The notes under the pieces were generated by a model. The model saw only the letters and a program-made list of their open reading frames with translations. It did not search any database and was not told where the DNA came from. 64,000 nucleotides of DNA from Celeribacter baekdonensis (GTDB taxonomy: Bacteria > Pseudomonadota > Alphaproteobacteria > Rhodobacterales > Rhodobacteraceae). The position numbers and the translations under genes are program-made. Shown here in pieces: positions 26,853 through 34,946 of the stretch. The stretch lies in NCBI RefSeq assembly GCF_003047105.1, contig NZ_CP028475.1:3472001-3536000 (forward strand), read 5' to 3'. The first letter of the stretch is position 1; every line of letters begins with the position of its first letter.

Positions 26853-27066
26853 GCCGGAAAACCCGCCGCATGAACACCGTGACCACATATATCTCCACGC
26901 CCCGACGTCGACGCTAACGCGTCTTTGACGTTCGTTCATCCGTGCCCAATCCGGCACATTTCCGCGCCAAACTGGCGCATTTGCTTCACAAATCACTCCG
27001 AAACCGTTGACAGCCCCAAGGCTTAGCGCCACCCATGGGACCTGTTCATTCAAAAGGGTAAACCCT

Positions 27067-28233
27067 ATGATCTCTTCCGTTTTGCCGACCTATAACCGGG
27101 CTCCTCTGTCTTTCGTCAAAGGCGAAGGCTCTTGGCTGATTGAGGCGGATGGGCGACGCTTTTTGGACTTGGGCGCGGGGATCGCGGTCAACACGCTGGG
27201 CCATGCCAACCCGGAACTGGCGCAGACCCTCAAAGATCAGGCCGACACGCTTTGGCATGTCTCCAACCTGTATAAAATCCCGGCACAAGAAAAACTGGCG
27301 GATATGTTGGTCGATCTGACCTTTGCCGACACCTGTTTTTTCACCAATTCAGGCACCGAGGCCGCCGAACTGGCGATCAAAATGGCGCGCAAATATTGGT
27401 ACACCAAGGGCCAGCCGGACAAGATCGAGATCATCACCTTTGAGGGCTGTTTCCATGGCCGCTCGACCGGGGCCATTGCCGCCTCGGGCGCGGAGAAAAT
27501 GGTCAAGGGCTTTGGTCCGTTGATGCCGGGCTTTGTCCATCTGCCCTATGGCGATCACGATGCGTTGATGGCGGCTGTGTCGGATAAAACCGCCGCCATC
27601 ATGATCGAGCCGATTCAGGGCGAGGGCGGCATTCGCGTGGTGCCCGATCAGTGTCTCAAAGGCCTGCGCGATCTGTGCGATGAAAAGGGCATCCTGTTGA
27701 TTTTCGACGAGGTCCAATGTGGCGTCGCTCGGACGGGTAAATTGTTCGCGCATGAATACGCGGGCGTGACGCCGGACATCATGATGATCGCCAAGGGCAT
27801 TGGCGGCGGCTTTCCTTTAGGCGCGGTTTTGGCGACTGAAGAGGCAGCCTCCGCCATGACTGCGGGCACCCATGGTTCGACCTATGGCGGCAACCCTCTG
27901 GGCTGTGCCATTGGGGCCAAAGTGCTTGAAATCGTGTCCAATCCGGTGTTCTTGGCCGAGGTGAACCGCAAGGCGAGCCTGATGCGTCAAAAGCTCGAAG
28001 GTCTTGTCGCCGCCCACCCGGACGTCTTTGAAGGCGTGCGCGGGCAGGGGCTTATGCTTGGGCTCAAATGCAAAATCGCGCCCGGCGATTTGGTTGCAAA
28101 GGGCTATGAGGCGGGCGTTTTGACCGTACCCGCCGCCGACAATGTGGTGCGGCTTTTGCCCGCGCTGAACATTTCTGACGAAGACATTTCCGACGCCGTG
28201 GCGCGGATTGATGCGGCCGCCAAGGCGCTCTGA
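27067..28233 (+). CDS. argD: Acetylornithine/succinylornithine aminotransferase
   Basis: PLP-dependent class III aminotransferase of arginine synthesis: N-acetylglutamate semialdehyde plus glutamate gives N-acetylornithine. 388 residues from ATG 27067 (MISSVLPTYNRAPLSFVKGE). The frame is open for 20 more codons, but these are not conserved. Motifs: FTNSGTEAAELAIKMARKYW, FEGCFHGRS, IFDEVQCGVARTGKLFAHEY, and the PLP lysine K243 in MIAKGIGGGFPLGA. It is followed 18 bases later by argF. Confidence 0.94.
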   Translation: MISSVLPTYNRAPLSFVKGEGSWLIEADGRRFLDLGAGIAVNTLGHANPELAQTLKDQADTLWHVSNLYKIPAQEKLADMLVDLTFADTCFFTNSGTEAAELAIKMARKYWYTKGQPDKIEIITFEGCFHGRSTGAIAASGAEKMVKGFGPLMPGFVHLPYGDHDALMAAVSDKTAAIMIEPIQGEGGIRVVPDQCLKGLRDLCDEKGILLIFDEVQCGVARTGKLFAHEYAGVTPDIMMIAKGIGGGFPLGAVLATEEAASAMTAGTHGSTYGGNPLGCAIGAKVLEIVSNPVFLAEVNRKASLMRQKLEGLVAAHPDVFEGVRGQGLMLGLKCKIAPGDLVAKGYEAGVLTVPAADNVVRLLPALNISDEDISDAVARIDAAAKAL

Positions 28234-28251
28234 GATAAGAAAAGATAACAA

Positions 28252-29178
28252 ATGAACCACTTTCTAGACATTCACACCACATCCGCCGACGATCTTCATC
28301 AGATCATCGCAAGCGCAAAGGCCACCAAACAGGCGCGTTTGGGTCAACCCAAGGGCGCATTGGATGCGGAACTCCCGCTCAAAGACAAAATGGTTGCGCT
28401 GATTTTTGAAAAGCCCTCGACGCGGACCCGCGTGTCCTTTGATGTGGGGGTGCGGCAAATGGGCGGTCAAACCATGGTGCTGTCAGGCGCGGATATGCAG
28501 TTGGGCCATGGCGAAACCATTGCTGATACGGCGCGTGTTTTGTCGCGCTATGTCGATATGATCATGATCCGCACGTTTGAGGAACAGACCCTGTTGGAGA
28601 TGGCCGAATACGCCACCGTTCCGGTGATCAACGGCCTGACCAACCGCACTCACCCCTGTCAAATCATGGCCGACATCCTGACGTTCGAGGAACATAACGG
28701 CCCGATCAAAGGCAAAAAGGTCGTGTGGTGTGGCGATGGCAACAATGTCTGCGCCTCCTTCATCCATGCCGCTGGTCAGTTCGGGTTTGATTTCACCTTT
28801 GCCGGGCCTGAGCCGCTTGATCCCGAAATGGGCTTTGTCAAAGAGGCGCGTGCGAAAGGATCGAACATCGAGATCGAGCGTGACGCTGAGAAGGCCGTTC
28901 GGGGGGCTGATCTTGTGGTCACCGACACATGGGTGTCGATGCATGATCCGCAATCGGCACGCGAGCGGCGGCACAATCAACTGCGCCCCTACCGGGTGGA
29001 TCGCAAGCTGATGTCCCATGCCAATCCCGGAGCATTGTTTATGCACTGTCTGCCCGCGCACCGCGGCGATGAGGTCAGCAACAATGTCATGGACGGTCCG
29101 CAATCGGTGATTTTCGATGAGGCGGAAAACCGGCTCCATGCGCAAAAGGCGATCATGCGCTGGTGTGTTGAGGGCTAA
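28252..29178 (+). CDS. argF: Ornithine carbamoyltransferase
   Basis: Makes citrulline from ornithine and carbamoyl phosphate, the step after the ArgD product is deacetylated. 308 residues. The carbamoyl-phosphate loop STRTR is at 56-60, HPCQ at 134-137, and the ornithine/catalytic motif [11 protein letters not shown] begins at 265. It lies 18 bases downstream of argD, an order common in Rhodobacterales, and ends at a clear hairpin terminator. Confidence 0.96.
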   Translation: MNHFLDIHTTSADDLHQIIASAKATKQARLGQPKGALDAELPLKDKMVALIFEKPSTRTRVSFDVGVRQMGGQTMVLSGADMQLGHGETIADTARVLSRYVDMIMIRTFEEQTLLEMAEYATVPVINGLTNRTHPCQIMADILTFEEHNGPIKGKKVVWCGDGNNVCASFIHAAGQFGFDFTFAGPEPLDPEMGFVKEARAKGSNIEIERDAEKAVRGADLVVTDTWVSMHDPQSARERRHNQLRPYRVDRKLMSHANPGALFMHCLPAHRGDEVSNNVMDGPQSVIFDEAENRLHAQKAIMRWCVEG

Positions 29179-29201
29179 ATCGCCGTGAGGCTTTGCAAAA
29201 G

Positions 29202-29234
29202 AAAACGCGCCCGAGGACACTCTGGGCGCGTTTT
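29202..29234. terminator. Bidirectional terminator between argF and the phosphate transporter
   Basis: AAAA-CGCGCCC ... GGGCGCG-TTTT: a seven-pair GC stem, extended by one G-T pair and flanked by A and T runs. It serves argF (+) and the PiT gene (-). Confidence 0.85.
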
Positions 29235-29256
29235 GTATGTTGCGGTTTGGCCCGGT

Positions 29257-30729
29257 TCAGCTTGTGAAATGCGACAGGAGCCAAAACACCACGGCAGAGA
29301 GGACCGCCGAGGCAGGCACGGTGATGATCCAAGCCGCGACGATGGTCATGAAATGGCTGCGCCGCACCAGTTTGCGCCGTCGACGTTCTTCATCCGCCAC
29401 GCGCACGGTCTTTTTGACCACGGTCTCGCGCAGGCGCTTTTCGTGATACCATTCGCGGAAAAATCCAACGCCAAACACCGCACCTACGGCAATATGGGTT
29501 GAGGACACCGGCAGGCCCAGCCAACTTGCGACAATCACCGTGATCGCGGCCGAGAGCGCGACGCAAAAGGCGCGCATCGGGTTGAGTTTGGTGATCTGGG
29601 AGCCAACCATTTTGATCAGTTTCGGCCCAAACAGGACCAAACCAAACGAAATCCCAAGTGCGCCGATCACCATCACCCAATGGGGAATATTGACCTTGCC
29701 CGCGAATTCGCCAAAGGCGTTGGCGTGCACGATCGCCGCCAGCGGGCCGACCGCATTGGCCACATCATTGGCGCCATGGGCAAAGGACAAAAGCGCGGCG
29801 GAGATCACCAAAGGCAGTGCAAACAGGGCTTTCAGAGATTTGTTGCGATTCTCAAGTCCTTGCGACTGACGACGCACCAAAGGCGCAGAAATTACATAGG
29901 ACAGCGCGCCAATCGCCACGCCAATCAAGAGCGCAGTTATGAGGTCGAGATGGATCAGTTTCTTAAGGCCTTTGACCGCCAAATAGGTTGCAAACGACCC
30001 CATCATGATGCCGATCAACACCGGAACCCAACGACGGGCCGCGGCGATTTTGTCGTCTTGGTACATGATCTGCGCTTTGATGAACCACAAGAATCCAGCG
30101 GCAATCACGCCGCCCAACAGTGGTGAAATCACCCAAGAGGCGGCGATCAATCCCATTGAGGCCCAGTTGACCGAAGCAAAGCCCGCCGCTGTGATCCCCG
30201 CGCCCATGACCCCGCCGACAACGGCGTGGGTGGTGGAGACTGGCGCACCAATCCAAGTCGCCAAATTGACCCAAAGGGCCGAGGACAACAGCGCTGCGAG
30301 CATGGCCCAGATGAACACTTGGGTGTTTGCCATGGCAGAGGGGTCGATGATCCCCTTTGAGATTGTCGAAACCACATCGCCGCCAGCCAACAAAGCGCCC
30401 GCACTTTCACAGAGCGCGGCAATCACAATCGCACCGCCCATGGTCAGCGCGTTTGCCCCCACCGCAGGCCCCATGTTGTTGGCCACGTCATTGGCGCCAA
30501 TATTGATCGCCATATAGGCGCCCAAAGCCGCCGCAGCGATCACCAAGGCCGACCCGGGTTGGCCGCCAAACACCACCGCCGCGCCAAGCCCGGCTACGAT
30601 GATAAAGGCCAGCGCCACACCCAAGCCCACCATCGGTCGCCCGATGTACAGCGTCGCATGTTCAAGCTGGCTGATGCGGTTGAGGTCTTTGTCCAGTGTG
30701 GTCCATTGTTTGCCGTCTTGGTCACTCAT
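29257..30729 (-). CDS. PiT-family inorganic phosphate transporter
   Basis: 490 residues with many hydrophobic segments. The duplicated PHO4 signature is visible as NIGANDVANNMGPAVGANAL and FAHGANDVANAVGPLAAIVH, with the matching GAPVSTTHAVVGGVMGAGIT and GLPVSSTHIAVGAVFGVGFF. It is a low-affinity phosphate symporter of the inner membrane. The extended N-terminus and the charged C-terminal loop (VKKTVRVADEERRRRKLVRR) fit the longer PitA-like subgroup. The counter-ion (H+ or Na+) cannot be told. Confidence 0.93.
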   Translation of the reverse strand: MSDQDGKQWTTLDKDLNRISQLEHATLYIGRPMVGLGVALAFIIVAGLGAAVVFGGQPGSALVIAAAALGAYMAINIGANDVANNMGPAVGANALTMGGAIVIAALCESAGALLAGGDVVSTISKGIIDPSAMANTQVFIWAMLAALLSSALWVNLATWIGAPVSTTHAVVGGVMGAGITAAGFASVNWASMGLIAASWVISPLLGGVIAAGFLWFIKAQIMYQDDKIAAARRWVPVLIGIMMGSFATYLAVKGLKKLIHLDLITALLIGVAIGALSYVISAPLVRRQSQGLENRNKSLKALFALPLVISAALLSFAHGANDVANAVGPLAAIVHANAFGEFAGKVNIPHWVMVIGALGISFGLVLFGPKLIKMVGSQITKLNPMRAFCVALSAAITVIVASWLGLPVSSTHIAVGAVFGVGFFREWYHEKRLRETVVKKTVRVADEERRRRKLVRRSHFMTIVAAWIITVPASAVLSAVVFWLLSHFTS

Positions 30730-30910
30730 GTTGATCCCTCATGGCTTTCCCTCCCCCTGAGGGCCGTCATAAAACTGTTACAAGCGGCGCAGCGCTACCG
30801 CGCCCGCCACCGTATTTCAAGGGTTTCATGACAAAGTGAGGTATGCAAATTCGGACCTGTGACCATGGGTTTGCCTTGGTCTTAGGGGCGCACGCTTATG
30901 TCGAGCTGAT

Positions 30911-31369
30911 TCAAAACGCCCGCAACAAGTCCTGAAGTTCGGGTTCGTCCACCAACATGGCCGCCTGTTCGGGCGACATCCAGCTGCGTTTGCGTTCATG
31001 GCATTCGGGGAATTTATCCGCCAAACGCGCCACTTCGATCGGGTAGACCGAGGCCTCAATCGGGGCGGGGGCCCCGTTGGAGAGGCGTTTGACATAGTGG
31101 TAGAGGCCAAGCGGCTGACGCTTGATCTTGCCGGGTTTGACCCCGGCCTCTTCCCAGGCTTCTTGGGCTGCTGTGCCCGCGCCATCCAACCCCTCAATCG
31201 GCCAGCCTTTGGGAATGATCCAACGGCCGGTGTCACGTGAGGTGATCAAAAGCACTTCTTTGCCTTTCTTACCCTTGCGCCAACACAAAGCCGCCGCCTG
31301 TACCCGGTCCGGGCGGCGCAAAAGGGGGTCGAGCACCCCCGTCAGGGCGGATTTGAAAAGCATAACCAT
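30911..31369 (-). CDS. Nudix hydrolase, diphosphoinositol-phosphatase-like
   Basis: About 152 residues from MVMLFKSALTG at 31369 (MLFKS at 31363 is equally possible; upstream codons overlap a promoter-like AT-rich stretch). The start of the Nudix helix reads GWPIEGLDGAGTAAQEAWEE; the usual REUxEExGU is QEAWEEAGV, so the first Arg is Gln. The metal-binding EE pair is kept. The overall pattern, WRKGKKGKEVLLITSRDTGR and WIIPKGWP, is that of DIPP-type enzymes acting on dinucleoside polyphosphates or inositol pyrophosphates. It sits upstream of the phosphate transporter on the same strand, 180 bases away. Confidence 0.85.
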   Translation of the reverse strand: MVMLFKSALTGVLDPLLRRPDRVQAAALCWRKGKKGKEVLLITSRDTGRWIIPKGWPIEGLDGAGTAAQEAWEEAGVKPGKIKRQPLGLYHYVKRLSNGAPAPIEASVYPIEVARLADKFPECHERKRSWMSPEQAAMLVDEPELQDLLRAF

Positions 31370-31464
31370 CGGTAAGAAACGTGCCTGTGTTTTTGTTTGT
31401 TGTATATACATAGAGCAAGGCGCAGCGGATTTCAAGTTTTCTTGAAAAATGTCTTGTTCCTGAA

Positions 31465-31478
31465 TGATAGCGCTATAT
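31465..31478. promoter_or_regulatory. LacI-type operator-like palindrome upstream of gnd
   Basis: TGATAGCGCTATAT contains the perfect palindrome ATAGCGCTAT and fits the centre-CG, TGxTA-like half-sites of LacI-family operators. It is 90 bases before the gnd start, in a stretch also open to the divergent Nudix gene. A sugar-acid-responsive repressor is an inference. Confidence 0.5.
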
Positions 31479-31567
31479 CTGAAAGAAGAACCGGGCGGCT
31501 TGAGGACCTGATATTTCCTCGCATCCGCACACTTGCCGCATTCTCGACCGTCAAAAGGACCCTCATC

Positions 31568-32989
31568 ATGTCACACGCACGTATCGGCCTCGTCGGCCTT
31601 GGCGTCATGGGCGCAAACCTGTCGCTCAACATCGCCGATCACGGCTTTCCCATCGCTGTCTATAATCGCACGGGATCGGTCACCGACGCGTTTGTGGCCT
31701 CGGCGGGGGCTTTGACCGAGCGGCTTGTGCCAGCGCAGACCTATGAGGATTTCGTTGCCGCGCTGTCCAAACCCCGCGCGATTGTCATCATGGTCAAGGC
31801 GGGCGGGCCTGTGGATGCGGTGATCGAAGATCTGGTGCCGCTGCTTGATGAGGGCGATATGATCATTGATGCGGGCAATGCCAATTTTCACGACACCCGC
31901 CGCCGCGAGGCGGCTTTGCGCGAAAAAGGGCTGAACTTTATTGGCATGGGGGTGTCGGGCGGCGAAGAGGGCGCGCGCCACGGGCCGTCGATCATGGTTG
32001 GCGGTAACAAAGTCTCCTATGAGGTCATTCGCGACATCATCGAAGCGATTGCCGCCAAACATGACGGCCAACCCTGTGCGGCGCATTTCGGCCCGGATGG
32101 CGCCGGACATTTCGTCAAAACCGTCCACAACGGCATTGAATACGCCGATATGCAAATGATTGCCGAGGTCTACGGCCTGTTGCGCGATGGGGCAGGGCGC
32201 AGGCCGCCCGAGATCGGCGCGCTGTTTGAGGCGTGGGACAAAGGGCCGCTTAAATCTTACCTCGTGGAAATCTCCGGCAAGGTGCTTCAGACGGCGGACC
32301 CGAAAACCGGTCAGCCGATGGTCGATGTGATCGTTGATACAGCGGGCCAAAAGGGCACCGGGCGTTGGACCGCGATTGAGGCGATCACTCTGGGCCAATC
32401 GCCCTCCACCATTGAGGCCGCTGTGGCCGCGCGGTCGTGGTCGTCGGAGAAAGCCACGCGGGAGGCGGGGCAGGCGTTGTTTGGTTCAGATGTGGTTGAA
32501 ACCATGCCGATGCCCTCCGATGCCGAGCTTGAAAAAGCGCTTTTGGCGGCCAAACTCATTGCCTATGATCAAGGCTTCAAAATCCTGATTGCCGCCTCCG
32601 CGACCTATGACTGGGGGATTGATCTTGCCGCCTCCGCCGAAGTGTGGCGCGAAGGCTGTATCATCCGCTCGGCCTTGCTTGATGACATGGCGCAAGCGAT
32701 CCGCGAGGGCCTACCCCATGATCAACTGATCTTTGCCCCGACCTTTGCGGATATGATCCGCGAGGGCGCACCTGCGCTGCGGCGTGTGGTGGCCTATGCC
32801 GCGCTCAAAGGTCTGCCAATCCCGGCCTTTGCCAATGCGCTGGCTTATTTCGACACCATGCGTCAGGGCCGCGGCACCACCGATTTGGTCCAAGCTCAAC
32901 GCGATTTCTTTGGTGCCCACGGGTTTGAGCGGACCGATGGCGGTACGGGGCAACACGGGCCATGGGCCGGCACCGTGTCCCACAGTTGA
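31568..32989 (+). CDS. gnd: 6-phosphogluconate dehydrogenase, decarboxylating
   Basis: Oxidises 6-phosphogluconate to ribulose 5-phosphate and CO2, reducing NADP (or NAD). 473 residues from ATG 31568; the frame is open upstream but only MSHARIGLVGLGVMGANLSL matches the family. The Rossmann motif GLGVMGANL, substrate motif MGVSGGEEGARHGPSIM and catalytic lysine K184 (HFVKTVHNGIEYADMQ) are present. The C-terminal tail carries GTGRWTAIEA. The promoter region holds a LacI-type palindrome. Confidence 0.95.
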   Translation: MSHARIGLVGLGVMGANLSLNIADHGFPIAVYNRTGSVTDAFVASAGALTERLVPAQTYEDFVAALSKPRAIVIMVKAGGPVDAVIEDLVPLLDEGDMIIDAGNANFHDTRRREAALREKGLNFIGMGVSGGEEGARHGPSIMVGGNKVSYEVIRDIIEAIAAKHDGQPCAAHFGPDGAGHFVKTVHNGIEYADMQMIAEVYGLLRDGAGRRPPEIGALFEAWDKGPLKSYLVEISGKVLQTADPKTGQPMVDVIVDTAGQKGTGRWTAIEAITLGQSPSTIEAAVAARSWSSEKATREAGQALFGSDVVETMPMPSDAELEKALLAAKLIAYDQGFKILIAASATYDWGIDLAASAEVWREGCIIRSALLDDMAQAIREGLPHDQLIFAPTFADMIREGAPALRRVVAYAALKGLPIPAFANALAYFDTMRQGRGTTDLVQAQRDFFGAHGFERTDGGTGQHGPWAGTVSHS

Positions 32990-33177
32990 GGCGCATGGGG
33001 AGGATAGATGAGGGCGAAACACGCTTCCAAAGCGGCCTGTCCGACACAGGCTCAGGGCTAAATCCGCCGCTCATGATGCCAGCCCTTGCATGCGGCGGGG
33101 ATTTCGTGATTTTCAGGATCTGATCCCGCAGGAGCATCCGATCCCGCCCCGGCGGCCCTCAACAAGGCAAGCGGCAC

Positions 33178-34605
33178 ATGAGTTTCGTCGTCTTCATCAA
33201 CGGTCTGGTGATGGTGTTTTTCGCCGCTCTCATGGGCGTCGTGGCGCTGCTCTTTCCTGACACCTCAAGCCTGTTTGAAGAATCCGCGCTGTTGTTTGGC
33301 TTTCTCGGCGGGGCGCTGGCTTTGGCGTCGTCGCCCGACGCCACCGGCTTGCGCCCCCTGCACACGTTTTTGATGACCTCGTCGGTTTGGATGGTGGCCG
33401 CGCTATGTGGTGCGGGGCCGCTTTACCTGTTTGATCTGTCCTTTGTGGATGCGTTTTTCGAGGCGATGTCGGGCATCACCACCACCGGCTCCACCGTCAT
33501 GTCGGGTCTCGATGACACGCCGCGCGGCATCATTTTGTGGCGCGCGATGCTTCAGGCTGTCGGCGGTGTCGGCTTTATCGTCACCGGCATCGCGCTTTTG
33601 CCGATCTTGAAAGTCGGCGGGATGCAGTTGTTTCGCTCTGAAAGTTCGGAAAAAGGCGGCAAAGAGCTGCGCAATGCCACGATGTTTGCCTCTGCGACGC
33701 TGCAAATCTATTTCGCTTTGATCTTCATCTGCGGTTTGCTCTATCTGATCGGAGGCATGTCGCCTTTTGATGCGGTGACCCATGCGTTGACCACGCTCTC
33801 AACGGGGGGATATTCCGGCTATGACGCGTCTTTTGGTCATTTCGACAGCGCGTTTTTACAATGGGTCTGCACCGCATTCATGCTTGCGGGGGCTTTGCCG
33901 TTTTCGTGGTATATCAGAGGGATGCGGCGTGGCGTTTGGCAGTCCGAACAGGTCTCTGCCATGCTGGTCACCCTCGCGTTGACCATTTCCGCCCTGTCGC
34001 TTTGGCTGATGATCGTGCGCGGCGAGCATCTGTTTGATGCCCTGCGTTTGGTGGCGTTCAACGTTGTCTCAGTCGTCACCACCACGGGCTATGCCACCAC
34101 CGATTACACGCTTTGGGGACCCTTTGCGGTGGCCGCCTTTTTCGTTTTGACCGCTGTGGGCGGGGCCACCGGGTCCACCGCAGGCGGGGCCAAGGCGATG
34201 CGTTGGTTGGTGGCGGGGCGGGCGTTGATTGCGCAAATCCGCAAAAGCTACGCGCCGCACCGGGTCACCTTTGTCAAATACGAAGGCCGCCCTGTTGCCC
34301 CCGATGCGCTTTCGGGTGTCATCGCATTTTTTGTGCTCTATGCCGCCACATTTGGCGTTTTGGCCAGCCTGCTCAGTTTCTTCGGCCAAGACATGTCCAC
34401 CGCCATTTCCGGCTCACTGACCGCTTTGGCCAATGTCGGGCCGGGGGTGGGGGACATCATTGGACCTGCGGGCAATTTCGCCACGCTTAACACGCCATCA
34501 AAACTGGTTTTGACCTTTGGCATGTATTTGGGGCGGCTCGAAATGGCCACGGTCTACGCCCTGTTCGCGCCGCTGTTTTGGCGCGAACTGGTGTCGTCTC
34601 GGTAA
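33178..34605 (+). CDS. trkH: TrkH-family potassium uptake protein
   Basis: 475 residues, integral membrane K+ translocating subunit. The four-repeat channel plan is visible, with selectivity-filter-like segments SGITTTGSTV, TTLSTGGYSGYDASFG, VVTTTGYATTDY and LTALANVGPGVGDIIGPAGN. TGSTAGGAKAMRWLV is the conserved gating-loop region. It needs the cytoplasmic TrkA subunit, which is not in the window. The N-terminus is slightly short for the family and the 188 bases upstream hold no gene. Confidence 0.93.
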   Translation: MSFVVFINGLVMVFFAALMGVVALLFPDTSSLFEESALLFGFLGGALALASSPDATGLRPLHTFLMTSSVWMVAALCGAGPLYLFDLSFVDAFFEAMSGITTTGSTVMSGLDDTPRGIILWRAMLQAVGGVGFIVTGIALLPILKVGGMQLFRSESSEKGGKELRNATMFASATLQIYFALIFICGLLYLIGGMSPFDAVTHALTTLSTGGYSGYDASFGHFDSAFLQWVCTAFMLAGALPFSWYIRGMRRGVWQSEQVSAMLVTLALTISALSLWLMIVRGEHLFDALRLVAFNVVSVVTTTGYATTDYTLWGPFAVAAFFVLTAVGGATGSTAGGAKAMRWLVAGRALIAQIRKSYAPHRVTFVKYEGRPVAPDALSGVIAFFVLYAATFGVLASLLSFFGQDMSTAISGSLTALANVGPGVGDIIGPAGNFATLNTPSKLVLTFGMYLGRLEMATVYALFAPLFWRELVSSR

Positions 34606-34625
34606 GGTGCGCCTGACCTAAAAGG

Positions 34626-34946
34626 TCACAGCGCCAAAAGCACGTTGCCGTCTTCGATTTTGATCTCGAAAGTGGCGGTCTGACCCTCATCTGCACCTTG
34701 TGCCGCGCCGGTCTCAAGCGAGATCACCCAATTGTGCAAAGGGCAGGTGACACAGCCGTCATGCACGATTCCTTGGCTCAGCGGGCCATTTTTGTGCGGG
34801 CATTTGTCTTCGAGGGCAAAGACCTGATCGTGAGAGGTGCGAAATACCGCGATGCTCATGTCGCCGTTTTTGACACAGCGTGCACCTTGGCGCGGAATCT
34901 CGGTCAACGGGCCGATGTTGACCCAAGTTTTGGTCTGGACGTTCAT
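34626..34946 (-). CDS. nirD: Nitrite reductase small subunit NirD
   Basis: 106-residue Rieske-like subunit of assimilatory NADH nitrite reductase. It has the full ligand set CPHKNG ... CPLHNW (Cys-x-His, then Cys-x2-His), so a [2Fe-2S] cluster is plausible, unlike NirD proteins that lack these residues. It starts inside the last codons of nirB (four-base overlap). The convergent trkH gene ends 20 bases from its stop. Confidence 0.93.
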   Translation of the reverse strand: MNVQTKTWVNIGPLTEIPRQGARCVKNGDMSIAVFRTSHDQVFALEDKCPHKNGPLSQGIVHDGCVTCPLHNWVISLETGAAQGADEGQTATFEIKIEDGNVLLAL

